A stretch of DNA of 64,000 nucleotides, taken from contig JASDSY010000010.1 of assembly GCA_041441465.1 (NCBI GenBank), positions 248,001 to 312,000 of the forward strand, given 5' to 3'. Position numbers and translations under genes: made by a program. The notes under the pieces were generated by a model. The model ran no database searches. It worked only from the letters and a program-made list of their open reading frames with translations, and was not told the origin of the DNA. Source of the DNA: JASDSY01 sp041441465 (GTDB lineage Bacteria; Muiribacteriota; UBA9980). Positions 52,941-61,195 of this stretch are shown here, piece by piece (position 1 is the first letter of the stretch; every line of letters starts with the position of its first letter).

Positions 52941-54087
52941 ATTTATTCAACTCTCCTTTTTTATAATCGTTATAAAACTCATTGAAATTGCCATTAATAA
53001 GAGCCATGCGGCATAATTCGGCAAGCCTTACCAAAAAATGAACGTTATGTATCGAATTAAGCATTGAACTCAATATTTCCTCAGCTCTGAAAAGATGATG
53101 CAAATAAGCCCTCGTAAAATTTTTGCATGTATAGCATGAGCAGTTTGGCATTATAGGCGTGAAATCGGTTCTATAAGCAGCGTTTTTAATAAGTATTTTT
53201 TCATAAGGCGTCATCAGCGCGCCGTGCCGGCCGAGGCGCGTCGGCAGAACGCAGTCGAACATATCCACGCCGCGGGCTATTCCTTCTATAATATCGTTGA
53301 CTTCGCCTACTCCCATCAAATAGCGGGGCTTTTCAAGAGGCATATAATCAGTCGTGTAGTCAAGCACGTCATACATCAATTCGTTAGGTTCGCCCACCGA
53401 TAAACCGCCTATGGCATAACCGTGAAATGGAATACTGGTTATCTGTTCCGCTGAGCGTTTCCTTAATTCTTTATAAACCGAACCCTGAACGATGCCAAAC
53501 ATGAAATTTTTAAATTCGCCGTTATGTTCCTGCTGAATATGCTCATATTCCTTATAGCTTCTCTTCGCCCATTTAAAAGTACGTTCAACCGCTATTTCAG
53601 CTTTTTTCTCAACCTCCGGATATTTCACGCACTCGTCTAAAACCATCATTATTGTCGATCCAAAAGCTTCCTGAATGCGGGCCACTTTTTCAGGCGTAAA
53701 TTCGCATTTAGCTCCGTCTTTAAACGAACGGAACACTACCGATTCATCCGTTATTTTACGCATTTTCGAAAGCGAAAAAACCTGAAAACCGCCTGAATCG
53801 GTTAAAATTGGACGGTCCCACCCCATAAATTTATGAAGCCCGCCCGCCTGCCTTATAAGTTCATGCCCGGGCCTTATGAAAAGATGGTAAGTATTAGCCA
53901 GTATTATCTGCGCATTAGATTGCGTCAAATCGCGCATTGTAAGAGCTTTTACAGTTGCGCATGTACCTACCGGCATAAACACGGGCGTCAATATATCGCC
54001 GCGCCATGTTTTTAATATGCCTGCCCTGGCTTTACTTTTTTTATCAGCCTTTAAAACCTGAAAGTGTTCGTTTTTGTGGAATGACAA
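52930..54087 (-). CDS. tgt: queuine tRNA-ribosyltransferase (Tgt)
   Basis: The protein has DSGGFQVFSLSKMRKI (Asp nucleophile region), GLSVGEPNELMYDVLDYT, MGVGEVNDIIEGIARGVDMFDCVLPTRLGRHGALMT with the second catalytic Asp, and the zinc site CSCYTCKNFTRAYLHHL. At 385 residues it is full length. It exchanges guanine 34 for preQ1 in GUN-anticodon tRNAs, which includes the tRNA-His(GTG) of this window. First gene of a small unit with the TPR and Ig-like lipoprotein genes. Confidence 0.97.
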   Translation of the reverse strand: MSFHKNEHFQVLKADKKSKARAGILKTWRGDILTPVFMPVGTCATVKALTMRDLTQSNAQIILANTYHLFIRPGHELIRQAGGLHKFMGWDRPILTDSGGFQVFSLSKMRKITDESVVFRSFKDGAKCEFTPEKVARIQEAFGSTIMMVLDECVKYPEVEKKAEIAVERTFKWAKRSYKEYEHIQQEHNGEFKNFMFGIVQGSVYKELRKRSAEQITSIPFHGYAIGGLSVGEPNELMYDVLDYTTDYMPLEKPRYLMGVGEVNDIIEGIARGVDMFDCVLPTRLGRHGALMTPYEKILIKNAAYRTDFTPIMPNCSCYTCKNFTRAYLHHLFRAEEILSSMLNSIHNVHFLVRLAELCRMALINGNFNEFYNDYKKGELNKYAF

Positions 54088-54125
54088 TTTAAAAATTCCT
54101 TTCTGCTTTTCTGTTTATATTTTCT

Positions 54126-54165
54126 AAAAAGGCCGTTTATAAAATATATTCCAGCAGGCCTTTTT
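54126..54165. terminator. terminator between the LCP gene and tgt
   Basis: AAAAAGGCC (54126-54134) pairs with GGCCTTTTT (54157-54165). The stem works on both strands; on the minus strand it ends the LCP transcript. Confidence 0.75.
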
Positions 54166-54240
54166 CATATTTTCTATTTTTTTATTTATTAATCCGGCTT
54201 ACTTTATGCCAAATAAAAAAGAAAACTTCGCTTAACTCTT

Positions 54241-55917
54241 TTATCGCTCGTCATCTTCTTTTATCATCACCGGTTTGACTTCTGCCGGCTTTTTTTCATT
54301 GGAATCGATTTTATTTTCAGTTTTCGGCGGTTCAGCAATTTTATTTTCAGCAGGCAAGTTTTCAGTCGCCGCCGGTTCTTCCTGCGGTTTTACCTCAATC
54401 ACCACATTTTGAGGTTTATCATTAGTTTTAGCTTTATTTTTATCCTTTTCTTTTTCTTTAGACTTTTCCGTATTTTTTTCGGCAGTTTTTTTGGACTCAG
54501 CCGCTGCGGGTATTTTTTTAGTTTCGGCTTTAGGTTTATTCGTTTCAGCACCGGCCGGTTTCTTTTCTTCTTTCGGCTTTATAGCATTAGCAGGTGCTTC
54601 TTTGGTTTTAACGGCTTCATGCCGTGATTTATCATCTTTCAATTTTGTGTCTTTACGGGATTCCGATTTATTTTTTTCATCGAGCTCTTTTTTTAATTTC
54701 TCATTTTCTTTTTCCGCTTTTTCCTTTTCTTTCCGCTCTTCGATTTTTATAATTTCACCGGTTAATATATTTTTGGTCAATTCTTTCAATTTATCGATTT
54801 CTCCGACAAAATAGCAGATTTTATCGACGTATCCATAATCGCCCGGCATTGTATGGGTTTGAATCTTTATAAGCGAAGGTTCCGGAATCGCGGCCACAAG
54901 CGTCATTACAAGCGGCATATCGATATTGGTTGAAACAAATCTTATCGCGCCTGAAACAATATCAGGCAGCCTGACTATCGTTTTACCGTCCTTAAGCTTA
55001 TTTACAAGCGCCTTCAAGAATTTTTGTTGTCTTTGCATGCGACCAATGTCTCCGAGGCGGTCATGCCTGAATCTGCAATATTCAAGCGCTTTTTTACCAT
55101 TCAATACCTGAAGGCCTTTTTTAAGGCGAATATGCAAATTCTGCTTGTTATCGTCATATGTCATATTTTTTTCAACATCGATTTCAACTCCGCCGAAAAG
55201 ATCAACTATTTTTTCAAAGCCGTCAAGATCGACTTTAACATGGTAGTCAATTTTATTGCCGGTAATTTCCTCTATTTTTTCAATAACTTTTTTTAAAGCC
55301 GACGCCTCGCTTTTGGTTTTAACCTGTTCAAACGTATAAACTGAATTTATTTTTTGTATACCATGGCCGGGAATTTCAACTTTCATGTCGCGCGGTATCG
55401 AAATAATATCCACTCTTTTTTCAACGACAGAAAGATACGCCATAATCATCGAATCGGTGCGGTTAACGTCTATTAATTTATCAGTGCCTAACAATAAAAA
55501 TACATATTTATCCTTGGCCGGAATTATATTTACAACCTTATTCACATTTTTAGCAACTGTATAGGCTTTAGTAGCGACATGCTTTTTTCCAAAGACAAAA
55601 AACGCCGCCAGTACTAAAATTACAGCGAAAATCCCGGTAAATTTTATAAATATAATAAATAATTCCTGGCTTTTTGTCCTGTATCTTTCTGAAGTATCCT
55701 GTTTTAATATGTTTAATTCTATTTTTTCAAGATTACCCGCCGAATCTGATATTCCGCCCAACTCAAAATTTTTGTTGAGTTCAGTTTTAGAATCACCGCT
55801 TTGGGCACTGCCGGCTGAATTAATACCGGCATTTTTGTTGTCTCCGGTACCGGCGCTGATATTTTCCGAACCGACACTGTTTGAATTCAAGTTTAATTTC
55901 TCGTTGTTATTATCCAT
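54241..55917 (-). CDS. LytR-CpsA-Psr (LCP) family protein
   Basis: An Asn/Gly/Ser-rich cytoplasmic N-terminus (1-80), one transmembrane segment (LFIIFIKFTGIFAVILVLAAFFVF) and an extracellular LCP domain: LLLGTDKLIDVNRTDSMIMAYLSV, VDIISIPRDMKVEIPGHGIQKINSVYTF, CRFRHDRLGDIGRMQRQQKFLKALV. The Arg and Asp residues that bind the polyprenyl pyrophosphate are present. LCP enzymes move glycopolymers from lipid carrier to peptidoglycan or protein. The C-terminal 160 residues are a Lys/Glu/Pro/Ala-rich low-complexity tail. Promoter at 55949-55978. Confidence 0.88.
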   Translation of the reverse strand: MDNNNEKLNLNSNSVGSENISAGTGDNKNAGINSAGSAQSGDSKTELNKNFELGGISDSAGNLEKIELNILKQDTSERYRTKSQELFIIFIKFTGIFAVILVLAAFFVFGKKHVATKAYTVAKNVNKVVNIIPAKDKYVFLLLGTDKLIDVNRTDSMIMAYLSVVEKRVDIISIPRDMKVEIPGHGIQKINSVYTFEQVKTKSEASALKKVIEKIEEITGNKIDYHVKVDLDGFEKIVDLFGGVEIDVEKNMTYDDNKQNLHIRLKKGLQVLNGKKALEYCRFRHDRLGDIGRMQRQQKFLKALVNKLKDGKTIVRLPDIVSGAIRFVSTNIDMPLVMTLVAAIPEPSLIKIQTHTMPGDYGYVDKICYFVGEIDKLKELTKNILTGEIIKIEERKEKEKAEKENEKLKKELDEKNKSESRKDTKLKDDKSRHEAVKTKEAPANAIKPKEEKKPAGAETNKPKAETKKIPAAAESKKTAEKNTEKSKEKEKDKNKAKTNDKPQNVVIEVKPQEEPAATENLPAENKIAEPPKTENKIDSNEKKPAEVKPVMIKEDDER

Positions 55918-55948
55918 AAAAATACTTCACATTCTAAAAAAGTAACTA

Positions 55949-55978
55949 ATTATACCATAAGTTCATTATCTTTATCAA
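55949..55978 (-). promoter_or_regulatory. promoter of the LCP gene
   Basis: On the minus strand TTGATA (55973-55978), an 18-base spacer ending TGG, then TATAAT (55949-55954), an extended -10 almost identical to that of the HD-GYP gene. Confidence 0.7.
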
Positions 55979-56167
55979 CTTATAATCATTTTCTGAGTTT
56001 CAAATCCACTATTACCGGGAGAATATTTTTTATTTATCAAAGCGGGCTTACCCGGAATGTTACTACTTGACTTATTATCTTTCGGCTAAAAAATCGAAAA
56101 TATGAATTTATCCGGAATCAGGCATTTTAAATACCGGCAGCCATTGATAAGTTGGAATTATTTACCG

Positions 56168-56196
56168 TTGACAGTAATTTTTTTTTATGATAAAAT
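56168..56196 (+). promoter_or_regulatory. promoter of the degenerate HD gene
   Basis: TTGACA (56168-56173), a 17-base spacer and TAAAAT (56191-56196), 87 bases before the start codon. Confidence 0.7.
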
Positions 56197-56282
56197 TTCA
56201 TCGTTTTGTTTGACATTTTAAATTTATAAGTCGCTTGTCATAACCGAAATGATTTACAAATATCTAAAAAGAAGTATTAACA

Positions 56283-56843
56283 ATGAATGAAACAACTGAA
56301 TCGGAATTAAAATGGCTGCATGATTTTTTGCCGTATATAGCTGAATTATTTTCTGACAAAAAAGAAGATATAGGATTCGATCATTGTATTCGAGCTATGA
56401 ACATCGCACGTTATATCTCTACTTTAGAGCACGCCGATAAAGACATGTCCGCGCTTTTGTGCCTGCTTTCTAAGTTCACGGTCAAAGAGATCAACAGCGT
56501 TCTGCCGCTTCTTGATAAAGACGAGGAGTTTAAAAAACAGTTTATAGTTAATTTTCAAAATTTTATAATCCAGATAGATTTTTCCGTTTTAGAAGTCAAA
56601 GTCGCGCATGACGCTATTTGTCTGGAATCAATGGGAGCTATAGGCATCGTAAGGCATTTTTACAGGGGCGCTTCTGAGAATCTTCCGCTGAAACTCCTTA
56701 TAAAAAATTTTGACGAAAAAATAATGAAATTAAAAGCTTCAATACAAACCGAAACGGGAAAAAATATGTCCGTTGAAAGACAAAACTTTATAACCACATT
56801 TTTAAATCGCCTGAAAGGCGAAACTGTCTGGGAAAATCTTTAA
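56283..56843 (+). CDS. degenerate HD-domain (YedJ-like) protein
   Basis: This 186-residue helical protein resembles YedJ-like HD hydrolases: DHCIRAMNIARYISTLEHADKDMSALLCLLSKF matches their first His and following helix, and VAHDAICLESMGAIGIVRHFYRGA closely matches their final DADxLDxxGAIGIxR segment. However, the catalytic His-Asp pair expected after ALL (as LLHD) is replaced by LCLLSKF, and the last DAD motif is altered. The metal site is therefore probably lost. It may work as a binding protein. Transcribed alone from its own promoter. Confidence 0.6.
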   Translation: MNETTESELKWLHDFLPYIAELFSDKKEDIGFDHCIRAMNIARYISTLEHADKDMSALLCLLSKFTVKEINSVLPLLDKDEEFKKQFIVNFQNFIIQIDFSVLEVKVAHDAICLESMGAIGIVRHFYRGASENLPLKLLIKNFDEKIMKLKASIQTETGKNMSVERQNFITTFLNRLKGETVWENL

Positions 56844-56889
56844 TAACAATATTTTAATAAAAACCTGATTTAAAATTGGAGAAATAAAA

Positions 56890-56961
56890 ATGAATATTTA
56901 CATACTTAAAATCGCATTTGCCGGTTTTTTTACAACATTTGTCAATAAGTACTTCTTTTAA
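56890..56961 (+). pseudogene. small ORF or truncated gene start at the island edge
   Basis: A 23-codon ORF starts with a correctly placed GGAG site and reads MNIYILKIAFAGFFTTFVNKYFF, like the beginning of a membrane or secreted protein. It stops 22 bases before the AT-rich RiPP island. It could be the 5' remnant of a gene cut by insertion, or a real small membrane peptide. Confidence 0.35.
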
Positions 56962-56982
56962 TATAAAAACTATAAAATTTTA

Positions 56983-58608
56983 TTATTTTAGATTTATAAT
57001 ATCATCACATATGTCGTCAAAATAATTTGAATGCGTTATCAAAATTATACCTTTGCCGTTTTCTTTTAATATTTTTATTACATTTTTTAAATTTTCACGA
57101 TTTATAACATCCTGAGCACTTTCAAATTCATCAAATATATAAAAATCATAATCATTAAGCAAAAGATTGGCAAGATATATCCGTTGCCTTTCACCGCCCG
57201 ATAAATTGTTTGCCCCCTGATTGATATAATATTCAGAGCCTTTTTGAAGAAGAATATCACCGATTTCATATCTTTTTATTTTTTCCATTTTTTCAAAAAA
57301 CTCTTCTTTTTTTATTTCCATAAAATTTTTAAGCTCACCCGAAAATATTTCGACTTTTTGAGGCATATAAACGATTTTATTTCTTAAACTTTTTACATTT
57401 ATTTCTTTTATATCATAATCATTAATAGTTATTTTACCAGAACTCAATTTTTCAATATAAAAGCCTGTTTTAAGGAATGCAAGTGTGCTTTTGCCTGATC
57501 CGTTCGGACCTTTTAAAAGTTTTATTTGACCTTTGTTAAATTCAGCAGTAAAATTTTCCAAAACATTTATGTTACCTTTATAAGAAAAAGTAATATTTTC
57601 AAGTTTTATGACCTTGGCTTCGTCTAAATTCCTGCCTTTTAAGTTTTCTTCAGGGCATTCCAGAAACTCCTTTAACTTTTCAAAAGAAACTAAAATCTTA
57701 TAAAAATTAAGCCTTAAATTAACGAAAAATGATGCAGGCTGATATATCGCTCCAAACAAAGTATTGGCTGCAAAAAGCGTCCCCGTGGTTATTTCACCAT
57801 ATATTACGAGAAAACCTGAATACAGCACAATAACAACACTGCCATAAAAACTTATAAAATCTTTTAAGCTATCAATCATCATATTCATTTTTGATACACT
57901 GTAATATCCTTTTAAAAAATCACGATAGCACAATTCATATTTTTTTAATTCATTATCAGCTTTGGATAGAGATTTTATAAAAAAAACATTATAAAATCTT
58001 TCATATACAAATGAATTTATTTTAAGATTTTTGCTCCTTAAAAATCTTGATACCCTATTAAAATACCTATGTGTCATTCTTACGGCAATAAAATAAACCG
58101 AAAAAATTCCGGCAGTCATTAATGCTATCTTATTATTTAATACATATAAATAATAAAAAAGGCCAATCAATTGAATAAAATTAGTAATTATTCCGAATAT
58201 TACAGTTTGACAAAATCCCGTCACTGTGGAAAGATCTGATTCAAAAAGGTTTATTACATTTCCTATATTTTTTTCTTCAATTTTTGAGTAACTTGCATCA
58301 AAAAATTTTTTCAAAAACTTTACCTTGTAATAATATATAAATTCATTTGAAAATATTAATGCTAAATAACTTTGCAGATAAGAGATAATTATTGTTAAAA
58401 AGAATATTACTGAAATCCTGATACTGATTTCTATCATTTTTTCAGAATTTTTTAATAAAATTGCCTCGTCAATCAATCTTTGTATCAATCCTGGAAACGT
58501 TATTCCCAGAGTAAGATTTGTTAAAGTTAAAATCAGTATCACAAAAATGATTTTTTTTTTATTTTTAAAATATTTAAGATAATATGTTAGTAATTTTATG
58601 TTTTTCAA
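56983..58608 (-). CDS. ABC exporter (fused membrane and ATPase domains) of the RiPP operon
   Basis: An N-terminal six-helix membrane domain (about residues 20-320) is joined to an ATPase with Walker A GPNGSGKST, signature LSGGERQRIYLA, Walker B YDFYIFDEFES and H-loop THSN. There is no N-terminal C39 peptidase domain, so it would not cut a double-glycine leader. It most likely exports the modified peptide. The GTG at 58638 has no ribosome site and lies inside a hairpin arm; the TTG at 58606-58608 with AAGGAA upstream is preferred. Codon use is very AT-rich. Confidence 0.88.
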   Translation of the reverse strand: MKNIKLLTYYLKYFKNKKKIIFVILILTLTNLTLGITFPGLIQRLIDEAILLKNSEKMIEISIRISVIFFLTIIISYLQSYLALIFSNEFIYYYKVKFLKKFFDASYSKIEEKNIGNVINLFESDLSTVTGFCQTVIFGIITNFIQLIGLFYYLYVLNNKIALMTAGIFSVYFIAVRMTHRYFNRVSRFLRSKNLKINSFVYERFYNVFFIKSLSKADNELKKYELCYRDFLKGYYSVSKMNMMIDSLKDFISFYGSVVIVLYSGFLVIYGEITTGTLFAANTLFGAIYQPASFFVNLRLNFYKILVSFEKLKEFLECPEENLKGRNLDEAKVIKLENITFSYKGNINVLENFTAEFNKGQIKLLKGPNGSGKSTLAFLKTGFYIEKLSSGKITINDYDIKEINVKSLRNKIVYMPQKVEIFSGELKNFMEIKKEEFFEKMEKIKRYEIGDILLQKGSEYYINQGANNLSGGERQRIYLANLLLNDYDFYIFDEFESAQDVINRENLKNVIKILKENGKGIILITHSNYFDDICDDIINLK

Positions 58609-58623
58609 AAATATTTCCTTCGT

Positions 58624-58670
58624 AATAATAAAAGGCACTTCGTTTATTTTTAGAAATGCCTTTTATTATT
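58624..58670 (-). terminator. hairpin between the secreted protein and ABC exporter genes
   Basis: A perfect 14-bp stem (58624-58637 with 58657-58670), extended by about five pairs on the minus strand. The 3' arm is U-rich (CCUUUUAUUAUU). It lies directly upstream of the exporter's ribosome site and may reduce its expression relative to the precursor. Confidence 0.65.
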
Positions 58671-58700
58671 GGTATTATGCACTTTTATTTTTTATAATAC

Positions 58701-59594
58701 TTATTTTTGCGGTTCAATAGAAATACAATCTAACCATTTTGCTTTATCTTTTAAATTTAAATATTTCTTTTCAATTAAGTTATTAATAGCTTTCTCATCA
58801 ATCGTATTCAACTTATCTTTTTCTTTGGAATTATATTCATTAAAAGCAATTTCGAGAAAAACCCTATTAATTTCTTTATATAAAACCTTTTCATTATTTA
58901 ACTTAGAATTTGATAATTTATCAAGTTGAGCCATTTTTTCCCTTTTTGAAATTTCGTTCTTTAAAAATAATGGTATTTCAGTTTTAGAATTATTTAATTC
59001 CATATAATATTCACCAGGGCATTCACGCCATACAATTTGCTGAATATTGTTTATATTTAAAACTAATTTCTTTTTTTGGGTTGTATTTATATTTTTATCA
59101 TATAATTTTTTTAAAAATAAAGTTACCTTATTAAGATCTTTTTCATCTTTTATATTGTTTTGAGCTGTATTAATTAAAGATTGTATAACATAAGTTTTCA
59201 AAATTTCATAATCTCCAAATTTACTTTGCATCAGCTTAAAATATTCATTAAGGTATTTTAAAAGAGTTTCTGCATTATTTTCATTTAAATTTAAAATATC
59301 TTTTGAAAAACGTTGGAAATGTTTTAATAGTACTTCGTTAGAACACATATCTCCTGATAATTTTTCTATTGAAACATTGTAATCAAAATTTTTTTTGAAC
59401 ATATTTATAAATATTAATATATCATTTGCAACATTATAACTACTTTCATTATTCATTTTCAAAATATTTGTATAAGAAATTTTAAGGTCTTTTATAAAAT
59501 TATAGTCAATAGGTTCAATTATTTGAGCCGATGCATTACCTAAAAAGAAAAATGTTAAAAATATAATACTTAAAATAAGTTTTATTATTTTCAT
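58701..59594 (-). CDS. secreted protein of unknown function in the RiPP operon
   Basis: I do not recognise a family. A clear signal peptide (MKIIKLILSIIFLTFFFLGNASAQ) is followed by about 270 mostly helical residues rich in Asn, Lys and Leu. Three cysteines (in GDMCSNE, WRECPGE and LDCISIE) are spread through the mature part. No protease, oxidoreductase CxxC or lipobox motif is visible. Its position 20 bases after the precursor, with a good AAAGGAG site, ties it to the RiPP system. It might bind, fold, cleave or confer immunity to the peptide after export. Confidence 0.78.
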   Translation of the reverse strand: MKIIKLILSIIFLTFFFLGNASAQIIEPIDYNFIKDLKISYTNILKMNNESSYNVANDILIFINMFKKNFDYNVSIEKLSGDMCSNEVLLKHFQRFSKDILNLNENNAETLLKYLNEYFKLMQSKFGDYEILKTYVIQSLINTAQNNIKDEKDLNKVTLFLKKLYDKNINTTQKKKLVLNINNIQQIVWRECPGEYYMELNNSKTEIPLFLKNEISKREKMAQLDKLSNSKLNNEKVLYKEINRVFLEIAFNEYNSKEKDKLNTIDEKAINNLIEKKYLNLKDKAKWLDCISIEPQK

Positions 59595-59613
59595 GATATA
59601 TACTCCTTTTTAA

Positions 59614-59865
59614 TTATATAGGTTTATTACAGATTGCGCCATGACACGGATTATAATGAACATCAAATGGTGGGCTACATGCAACACCACCAACACACGA
59701 CCCACAAACATTGTAATCATCACAAGGAGCTTCATTATACTGATCACATGCAACGCCACGTGTTGTACAAGAAGATATTGACGAAGAATCACTACATCCA
59801 TGATAACCATAACAAGGATATTTCGATGTTCCGTCATCAAAATTTGTTAATCTTAAAAATTTCAT
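59614..59865 (-). CDS. Cys-rich RiPP precursor peptide
   Basis: This 83-residue peptide has a short N-terminal part (MKFLRLTNFDDGTSKY) and ten cysteines at 18, 24, 33, 40, 48, 54, 57, 63, 74 and 79. The cysteines form five two-Cys modules: PC-x5-C, SC-x6-C, PC-x5-C, SC-x5-C, PC-x4-C. Between them are Asp, Asn, Ser and Thr residues that could be partners for thioether bonds. It starts 13 bases after the stop of the radical SAM gene with AAGGAAA upstream. There is no double glycine and no signal peptide. It is most likely the substrate of the adjacent radical SAM/SPASM enzyme, giving a ranthipeptide- or sactipeptide-like product; this is inference. Confidence 0.85.
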   Translation of the reverse strand: MKFLRLTNFDDGTSKYPCYGYHGCSDSSSISSCTTRGVACDQYNEAPCDDYNVCGSCVGGVACSPPFDVHYNPCHGAICNKPI

Positions 59866-59878
59866 AATAACATTTCCT

Positions 59879-61195
59879 TTACCACTTTTCTATTGTACTC
59901 ATAATTAATTTAAGCTTAAACCTATTTAATTGACAAAATTGCTTTACAGGTTTAACATACGAATTATTAATTTCAATTTTTTCTCCATAACAACCACCTC
60001 CACAAAAATATTTTGCCCAACACTTTTTACAATTACTATTTTTGACTAACATTAAATTAAAAAAATCCTTAACATTTTTAATATGTAACTCATATTTTAA
60101 ATTCCCAAATTTTATTTCTTGCTCTTGATTAATAACTCGTGCACATGGATAAATATTTTCATCAGGTGTAAAATAAAAATAATTAATTCCTGTTAAACAA
60201 CCAAAATTTCTTTTTACTCCATTTTTAACATTTTGAATCATTATTTTAAAATTTTGTGGTAGCTCGGCAAATTTCCGATGCTCTATCATATCAATATATA
60301 TTTTTTTTAATTTTTTTACTGAAGAATTATCTAAAAAAGAATTATAACTACATTCACTTAAAAAATAATTTGAACTTGATAATTCATCTTTAAAAAAATT
60401 GGAAACTTTCGGTATATCCAGGTTTTTATCAGTTAATGTAGCCCGAAAAGCCATATTAGCAGTATTTATTTCTTTTAAATTTTTCATAATTATCGGAAAA
60501 CTTTTATCCCCATTCTTAAGTTTTCTATAACAATTCATACTATCATTACCATCAAAACTAATTAAAATTCCGATATTTTTAGATTTAAAATAATCAAATT
60601 TTTCTTTATCTAATAAAATAGCATTTGTTGTAAAAGAAAGTAAAAACTTTTTTTCAACTTCTTTTTCTTTTTTTTCACAATATTTTACAATTTCTTTTAT
60701 TAAATCAAATTTTAATAAAGGTTCTCCACCAAAAAGAATAACTGATATATTTTTATTTTTTGAATTTTTCACTAAAAAATCGATAGCTTTTTTAGCAGTA
60801 TCAATTGTCATATCTGATGGTGTTTTTCTTGCTCCACTTTTTTCAAAACAATATTCACAATCCATATTACAATTATGAGTAAGCCCTAACCAAATTCCTT
60901 TAACATCAAAATGTTTTTCAAAATTATCACAATAATCCTGAAATTTTTCTTCATTTTTTAAGTAATCTGATTTCTTAAATTCTTCAATAAAATTAGAAAT
61001 ATTTGACCTATACTCTTCCGAAGATAATTCGTGAGTTAAAATATCAACTGCATTTTTTATTTTATTTATTTTTAAAAAATTATAGAATTCTTCGTCGATA
61101 GCAACAACTGAAGGGATTTCCGTAAAGATAAGATAATAATTCTTTAAAAATTTGTAGTAATAAATTTTAAAGTAATTATTATGATTATTTTTCAT
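59879..61195 (-). CDS. radical SAM/SPASM peptide maturase
   Basis: This 438-residue protein has an N-terminal region (about 10-90) with the strand-helix pattern of a PqqD-like RiPP recognition element, the radical SAM motif CxxxCxxC at C109, C113 and C116, GGEP at 156-159, and a SPASM domain with C333, C351, then CKKCWAKYFCGGGC (C389, C392, C398, C402) and C421. The CX2CX5CX3C core and final Cys are those of twitch/SPASM maturases such as SCIFF (CteB-type) and QhpD, which form thioether bonds in Cys-rich peptides. First gene of the RiPP operon, immediately before the precursor. Confidence 0.92.
   Translation of the reverse strand: MKNNHNNYFKIYYYKFLKNYYLIFTEIPSVVAIDEEFYNFLKINKIKNAVDILTHELSSEEYRSNISNFIEEFKKSDYLKNEEKFQDYCDNFEKHFDVKGIWLGLTHNCNMDCEYCFEKSGARKTPSDMTIDTAKKAIDFLVKNSKNKNISVILFGGEPLLKFDLIKEIVKYCEKKEKEVEKKFLLSFTTNAILLDKEKFDYFKSKNIGILISFDGNDSMNCYRKLKNGDKSFPIIMKNLKEINTANMAFRATLTDKNLDIPKVSNFFKDELSSSNYFLSECSYNSFLDNSSVKKLKKIYIDMIEHRKFAELPQNFKIMIQNVKNGVKRNFGCLTGINYFYFTPDENIYPCARVINQEQEIKFGNLKYELHIKNVKDFFNLMLVKNSNCKKCWAKYFCGGGCYGEKIEINNSYVKPVKQFCQLNRFKLKLIMSTIEKW

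Larger units (their letters stand above)
55918..56282. other. divergent intergenic region between the LCP and degenerate HD genes
   Basis: It holds the LCP promoter on the minus strand and the promoter of the next gene on the plus strand. The roughly 180 bases between them show no gene, RNA or strong repeat. Confidence 0.6.

Noticed and set aside
59610..59840. 76-residue frame overlapping the Cys-rich precursor in another frame
   Set aside because: It is low-complexity (His/Met/Val), has no ribosome site, and the overlapping Cys-rich frame has a good site and an RiPP context.
59614..61195. quinohemoprotein amine dehydrogenase (QhpD/QhpC) maturation system
   Set aside because: The maturase is similar in its SPASM pattern, but the peptide has no Trp for the CTQ cofactor and no catalytic subunit genes are present.
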